Below, piece after piece: positions 60,552 through 64,000 of a DNA stretch of 64,000 nt (the stretch's first letter is position 1; each line of letters begins with the position of its first letter). A model generated the notes under the pieces. It saw only the letters and a program-made list of their open reading frames with translations, did not search any database and had not been told where the DNA came from. A program made the position numbers and the translations under genes. Source of the stretch: an uncultured Croceitalea sp. (lineage in GTDB: Bacteria > Bacteroidota > Bacteroidia > Flavobacteriales > Flavobacteriaceae); the NCBI GenBank assembly GCA_947503285.1, contig CANNDD010000007.1:124001-188000 (forward strand), in the 5' to 3' direction.

Positions 60552-62177
60552 TTACCTAACTAAGCTAAAATGACCTTTCAAAATAAAGTTATTGTCAAAT
60601 ACCATATTAAACCAATAGTCAGATGCAGGCAATTGAATTCCATTAAGTGAACCATCCCAACCATCAGCTTCGGAGTCAATGACTGCAATCAATTTTCCGT
60701 ATCGATCATAAATCTCAATTTTTCCCGAACGTCCATAATCAGAAACGGGAATGTTCCAAGTATCATTATAACCATCATTGTTGGGTGTAAAAAAATTGGG
60801 GTAATCAACAACTACTATGGTAATTTCCACAAATCCACAGCCTCTTATATCTGTTACCACCACATCGTATTTACCGGGACCAATATTCGTGAATCTCGGA
60901 TTGACCTGTTCTGAGGAATCATTAATTTGGAATAAGTATTCTCCAATTCCATCCACGAATATGTTCAAGTCTTGGTTATTTGAAAATAGGTTGCCAGCAA
61001 GTTCATATTTAACATCGAAAGGTGCGGATGACCCGACCACATTCGTACTGTATAGAGACGAGCAGCCAGAAGGTCCAATTACCTCCACGGAATACTCTCC
61101 TGGAATCTCGGGCATGATTGAACTGTTTGTTTCTTCAGAAATTTCATTGTCCTGAAAAAACCATTTAAAGGAGTATTCGTTATCTTCGATTCTGGTGTCA
61201 ATTATGGTTTGGGAATTCGTAGCTTGTCCATTCTCATTTAAGCATAAAATATATTCTTCTTCCAAATCTGGAATCATAGGATTTTCTGGAAACTCAAAAA
61301 AAAGATAAGAATCCAATCTACTATCCCCCCGGTTGGCAAGAATAATCTCGATTTCATACGTCTCTCCTGGAACAATAGTTGATTCTGCCACCAAAGGCAC
61401 CGTTATTCCGTTTGCTGAAATAGCCCCCGTTCCCAGAGGAATCTCTTGGTAGAAGGAATGAAAAGGTGCATTTGAGCAAGTGGTGTTTTGATGGACACTA
61501 TGTAGGCCAACTTCGGTCATACCGTCAGGTAACAATGCGATATTTTTTCCAGTGTAACTAAATTCTATTTCTGGAGTAAGCACATCATTATCGTGATCAT
61601 ACGTGTCAGGCACTATACCTGGCCCTCTCAATATAATGGCAAAACCGTCCTGAAATTCATTGGCTCCGTTAAAGCATTCTATGTTGCCATTTTGGTATGC
61701 CTCCGAGGCAAACATATAACGTAACCTTAGCTGATTGGTAGAGGATGTCACGTTCAAATTTATCACTTTTGCTTCTGGATATTGTACCATATTGCCAATA
61801 CGGTGGTCAAGTAACTCTATGATTGGAAAGTAATTTCCAAACTCGTCGAAACCAGTACTGGTATCGAGTTGATCATTAGGTCCTACTATTCCAGTGGCTA
61901 TTCCAGTAGAAACTACTACGCCCCGCTCAAACGGAAAACTGGAATTACCATTATTGAATATTTCTAAGCTTTCTTCTCTAAGTGTAGTAGAAAAATTAAA
62001 GGAAACATCTGAGCACTCCGTATCGAAGAACGAATCGAATATTCGTTGGGATTTGTCAACTACATCAATTGACTCAATATTTTCTATCCTAACTACTTGT
62101 CCAGCTGCGTAATACGCGTTGATAACTGTAAAGACACAGAACACCAGAAACCTTTGGTAAAATAATTTATAAAGCAC
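60552..62177 (-). CDS. Choice-of-anchor L protein with T9SS type B C-terminal sorting domain
   Basis: A 541-residue secreted protein; GTG start at 62177 with signal ending INAYYAAGQ. The N-terminal half has the choice-of-anchor L pattern (FPFERGVVVSTGIATGIVGPNDQLD, LRLRYMFASEAYQNGN, GFAIILRGPG). A CHU_C-type gliding-motility-associated C-terminal domain ends the protein: FFTPNNDGYNDTWNIPV, GKIEIYDRYGKLIAVI, DGWDGSLNGIQLPASDYWF. It should be exported through the type IX system and surface attached or released. Upstream is a divergent lipocalin-like lipoprotein gene. Ligand unknown. Confidence 0.85.
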   Translation of the reverse strand: MLYKLFYQRFLVFCVFTVINAYYAAGQVVRIENIESIDVVDKSQRIFDSFFDTECSDVSFNFSTTLREESLEIFNNGNSSFPFERGVVVSTGIATGIVGPNDQLDTSTGFDEFGNYFPIIELLDHRIGNMVQYPEAKVINLNVTSSTNQLRLRYMFASEAYQNGNIECFNGANEFQDGFAIILRGPGIVPDTYDHDNDVLTPEIEFSYTGKNIALLPDGMTEVGLHSVHQNTTCSNAPFHSFYQEIPLGTGAISANGITVPLVAESTIVPGETYEIEIILANRGDSRLDSYLFFEFPENPMIPDLEEEYILCLNENGQATNSQTIIDTRIEDNEYSFKWFFQDNEISEETNSSIMPEIPGEYSVEVIGPSGCSSLYSTNVVGSSAPFDVKYELAGNLFSNNQDLNIFVDGIGEYLFQINDSSEQVNPRFTNIGPGKYDVVVTDIRGCGFVEITIVVVDYPNFFTPNNDGYNDTWNIPVSDYGRSGKIEIYDRYGKLIAVIDSEADGWDGSLNGIQLPASDYWFNMVFDNNFILKGHFSLVR

Positions 62178-62329
62178 AAATAAGGTTTTCTTGAAAGTCG
62201 TTGTGAATCAATCACAAGAATTATAAAATAATTTAGATCTTAATAAAGATTGTTGTTGGCAGTTAATTTTAAATTTAAGAATAATCTTAGAATAAATTAT
62301 TTTTTGAAATAAATTTCTTATATTCAATT

Positions 62330-62740
62330 ATGAAATACCTTACAATTTTCACCATACTTCTTCTTTTTTGTTGTAGTGATGACGATTCAGCGACACAGCT
62401 TTCGGTTACTGCTGAAAATCTTATTGGTCGCTGGCAAATATCTGAAATTGCTGATGACAATGGAACAGGGTCTCAGGAATTCAGGCCAGCTACAGAAACA
62501 GAAACTTCTATTTACATATTCTCTGAAAATTTAATGTTTATACTTGAGTCTAACAATCGGACTTGTCCAGGGGACTACTCGGTCAATACGTCCGAATCCT
62601 TGATAGGATTAAATATTACTTGTGATGATGTAGGTGATATTAGCTCCACTTTTCGAGTTGATTCTTTGACGGAAAGTGAGATTGAACTTTCAGGATTAAA
62701 TGCCGATGAAAGCGCAAAATTTAGAATGAAAAAAATTTAA
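62330..62740 (+). CDS. Lipocalin-like lipoprotein
   Basis: A 136-residue lipoprotein with signal ending LLLFCCSDDDS and a compact lipocalin-like barrel: ENLIGRWQISEI (GxW start motif), EFRPATETETSIYIFSENLMFILESNNRTCPGDY, and SSTFRVDSLTESEIELSGLN. Similar small proteins, often called lipocalin family or DUF-type, are abundant in Flavobacteriia. The next gene begins 4 bases after this stop, so the two are co-transcribed. Confidence 0.7.
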   Translation: MKYLTIFTILLLFCCSDDDSATQLSVTAENLIGRWQISEIADDNGTGSQEFRPATETETSIYIFSENLMFILESNNRTCPGDYSVNTSESLIGLNITCDDVGDISSTFRVDSLTESEIELSGLNADESAKFRMKKI

Positions 62741-62743
62741 TAT

Positions 62744-64000
62744 ATGAAATTATTGTCTCGTATAAATCTAATAACTATATCTTTACTAACTGTTTATCTC
62801 AATGGCCAAGACTGTGATACGCCGACACCCTCTTCTTTGCCCAACTATTCTTCTTCATTACCTGGTAAAACACCCGTTGTAGATATTTGCGTTGACGTTG
62901 AATTTCACATTCTGAGGACTACTGGCGGAGTTAATGCCTTTAATCCAGCTAATGTTCCAGATATTCTCGATATTTTGAACGAAGGATTTAATAGACACCA
63001 TATTTATTTCAATTCAATTGGTACCAATATTATCACAAACAATACTTATTTTGACCTTGATGAAATTGGGGGAGACAATGCAGATACAGAGTTTAACGCT
63101 TTAGTGGATATTGATCGAAATCCAAATGCTTTAAACATTTATATTGTGAATTTGTTCGAAGGTTCAGGAGGTAGAGCCGATGGTATTCCTAGCATAGCAA
63201 ATGTTGTTCCCGCTACAAGTGCATTAACATCTACGATTGTTCATGAGGTTGGACATAACTTTGGCCTAGTGCATACCCATGAAACAGCTTTTGGGACTGA
63301 GAATATTGAGAGACCCATTCATCCGAATGCAAATTGTTCTACAGCAGGAGATCGTTTTTGTGACACACCGGCAGATCCCAATTTAAATCCTCCAGGTGTT
63401 GATATTTGGACGGACAATGCCTGCAATTACACGGGTACTTTTATGCGCAATGGGCTGACGTATGACCCTGATACCAGCAATTACATGTCTTATTCAAGAC
63501 GGGCCTGTAGGGATAGTTTTAGTGATCAACAAGCTGCGGCTATGTACGGTATTTTGGATGATGAACCAGATTTAGTGGCTTTGCAAGGATCAAGTTGTAC
63601 TGTACCTGAAATAAATGGTGTTGATTTATTATGCTGCTGTTCTAATTCGACATTTACTTTGATAGACGGTGGGTCCACTGTAATATGGAGTGCATCAAGT
63701 AATCTTTCAATTATTAGCTCTTCTAATAATGGCATAACCGTTAAAGCTGTCTCCGGAGCAAGAGGAGTAGGCTTTGTTGAAGCTGAGCTTTCGTGGGAAA
63801 CCGTCCGACATGAATTTTGGGTTGGTAAACCTAATCCACCTTCGACGCTTTCAGGGCCTTCAACGGTTCTAACTGGAGCTTTGGTTAATTATTCCAGTTC
63901 TGAAGCGCCTGGCGCCACTAGCTACCTTTGGTGGCTCCCTCATCCCTATGATGTAGTCAGCCAATATAATTACAACAGTCCAAAATGGCAGAGACGAAAC
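62744..64000 (+). CDS. Secreted zinc metalloprotease, M43 (pappalysin-like), 3' end outside window
   Basis: The frame from the ATG at 62744 is open to the window end (419 codons seen), so the C-terminus is missing. Signal peptide MKLLSRINLITISLLTVYLNGQ, then a zincin domain with HEVGHNFGLVH at residues 167-177, the Cys/Asp-rich DRFCDTPADPN loop typical of M43, and the Met-turn NYMSY at 246-250. A Cys-rich segment (LLCCCS, about 296) and Ig-like sandwich repeats follow. It likely cleaves proteins outside the cell and, given the neighbours, may be a type IX cargo whose sorting domain lies beyond the window. It starts 4 bases after the lipocalin-like gene. Confidence 0.87.
   Translation, partial: MKLLSRINLITISLLTVYLNGQDCDTPTPSSLPNYSSSLPGKTPVVDICVDVEFHILRTTGGVNAFNPANVPDILDILNEGFNRHHIYFNSIGTNIITNNTYFDLDEIGGDNADTEFNALVDIDRNPNALNIYIVNLFEGSGGRADGIPSIANVVPATSALTSTIVHEVGHNFGLVHTHETAFGTENIERPIHPNANCSTAGDRFCDTPADPNLNPPGVDIWTDNACNYTGTFMRNGLTYDPDTSNYMSYSRRACRDSFSDQQAAAMYGILDDEPDLVALQGSSCTVPEINGVDLLCCCSNSTFTLIDGGSTVIWSASSNLSIISSSNNGITVKAVSGARGVGFVEAELSWETVRHEFWVGKPNPPSTLSGPSTVLTGALVNYSSSEAPGATSYLWWLPHPYDVVSQYNYNSPKWQRRN

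Noticed and set aside
60309-60563. An 84-codon plus-strand frame
   Set aside because: It overlaps the end of the choice-of-anchor-L gene, has no signal peptide, family motif or promoter, and its sequence looks unstructured; likely chance.
1-64000. Transfer RNA, rRNA, CRISPR array, insertion sequence, phage genes
   Set aside because: Looked for on both strands; no cloverleaf, no regularly spaced repeat, no transposase or integrase motif was seen.

Overview
The window reads as a chromosomal stretch from a marine-type member of the Flavobacteriaceae (Bacteroidota). Supporting signs are an Na+-translocating NADH:quinone reductase operon (nqrABCDEF) with apbE nearby, type IX secretion genes (plug protein, porT) and T9SS-type cargo, a TamL-type outer-membrane lipoprotein, a short primary sigma factor without region 1.1, many SusE/RHS/Ig-like small lipoproteins, and promoters that fit the Bacteroidota -33 TTTG / -7 TAnnTTTG pattern. 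I see no tRNA, rRNA, CRISPR array, insertion sequence or prophage.

Layout. 1-9 kb: end of map, a methyltransferase, then on the minus strand apbE, a small NQR-associated gene and nqrFEDCBA (transcribed from nqrA at 8.9 kb). 9-15.4 kb, plus strand: T9SS plug protein, a DUF3667 membrane protein, apaG, an orphan four-helix-bundle gene, pruA, a DUF4377 lipoprotein and a secreted DinB protein. 15.5-29.7 kb: housekeeping mixed with cell-envelope genes (rsmG, fatty acid desaturase, aspC, GH5 glycosidase, trkH-trkA, ubiE-porT, an rRNA/tRNA methyltransferase, tamL, fba, accD). 29.8-41.9 kb: lipoproteins, rpsO-pnp, an ECF sigma factor coupled to an inner-membrane/beta-barrel partner, rpoD, rpe, ypdA and two small outer-membrane barrels.

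42.0-52.0 kb is a run of ten minus-strand genes and is the most unusual part. A tight six-gene operon carries three separate proteins that each have a Rieske [2Fe-2S] domain fused to something different: an FMN/[3Fe-4S] glutamate-synthase-like domain, a thiamine-diphosphate enzyme, and a ferric-reductase-like membrane cytochrome b. Two tiny membrane proteins and a Cys-motif membrane protein complete it. Upstream in the same orientation lie a glycerate kinase, a sterol-desaturase-like protein, a mono-haem cytochrome c and a sulfite-oxidase-type molybdoenzyme. I know of no described system with this composition, so I propose it as a candidate undescribed redox system.

52.5-64 kb is accessory: a large MGH1/GH63-like glycosidase, a secreted protein with two PA14 domains and calcium-binding repeats, an orphan TPR histidine kinase flanked by repeated AACCCTA motifs, a choice-of-anchor-L cargo protein with a T9SS type B C-terminus, a lipocalin-like lipoprotein and the start of a secreted M43-type metalloprotease that runs off the window.

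Start codons were moved from the longest reading frame where signal peptides, family N-termini, promoters or terminators argued for it; each case is stated in its entry. All function calls are from reading the sequence and remembered family features; no searches were run.
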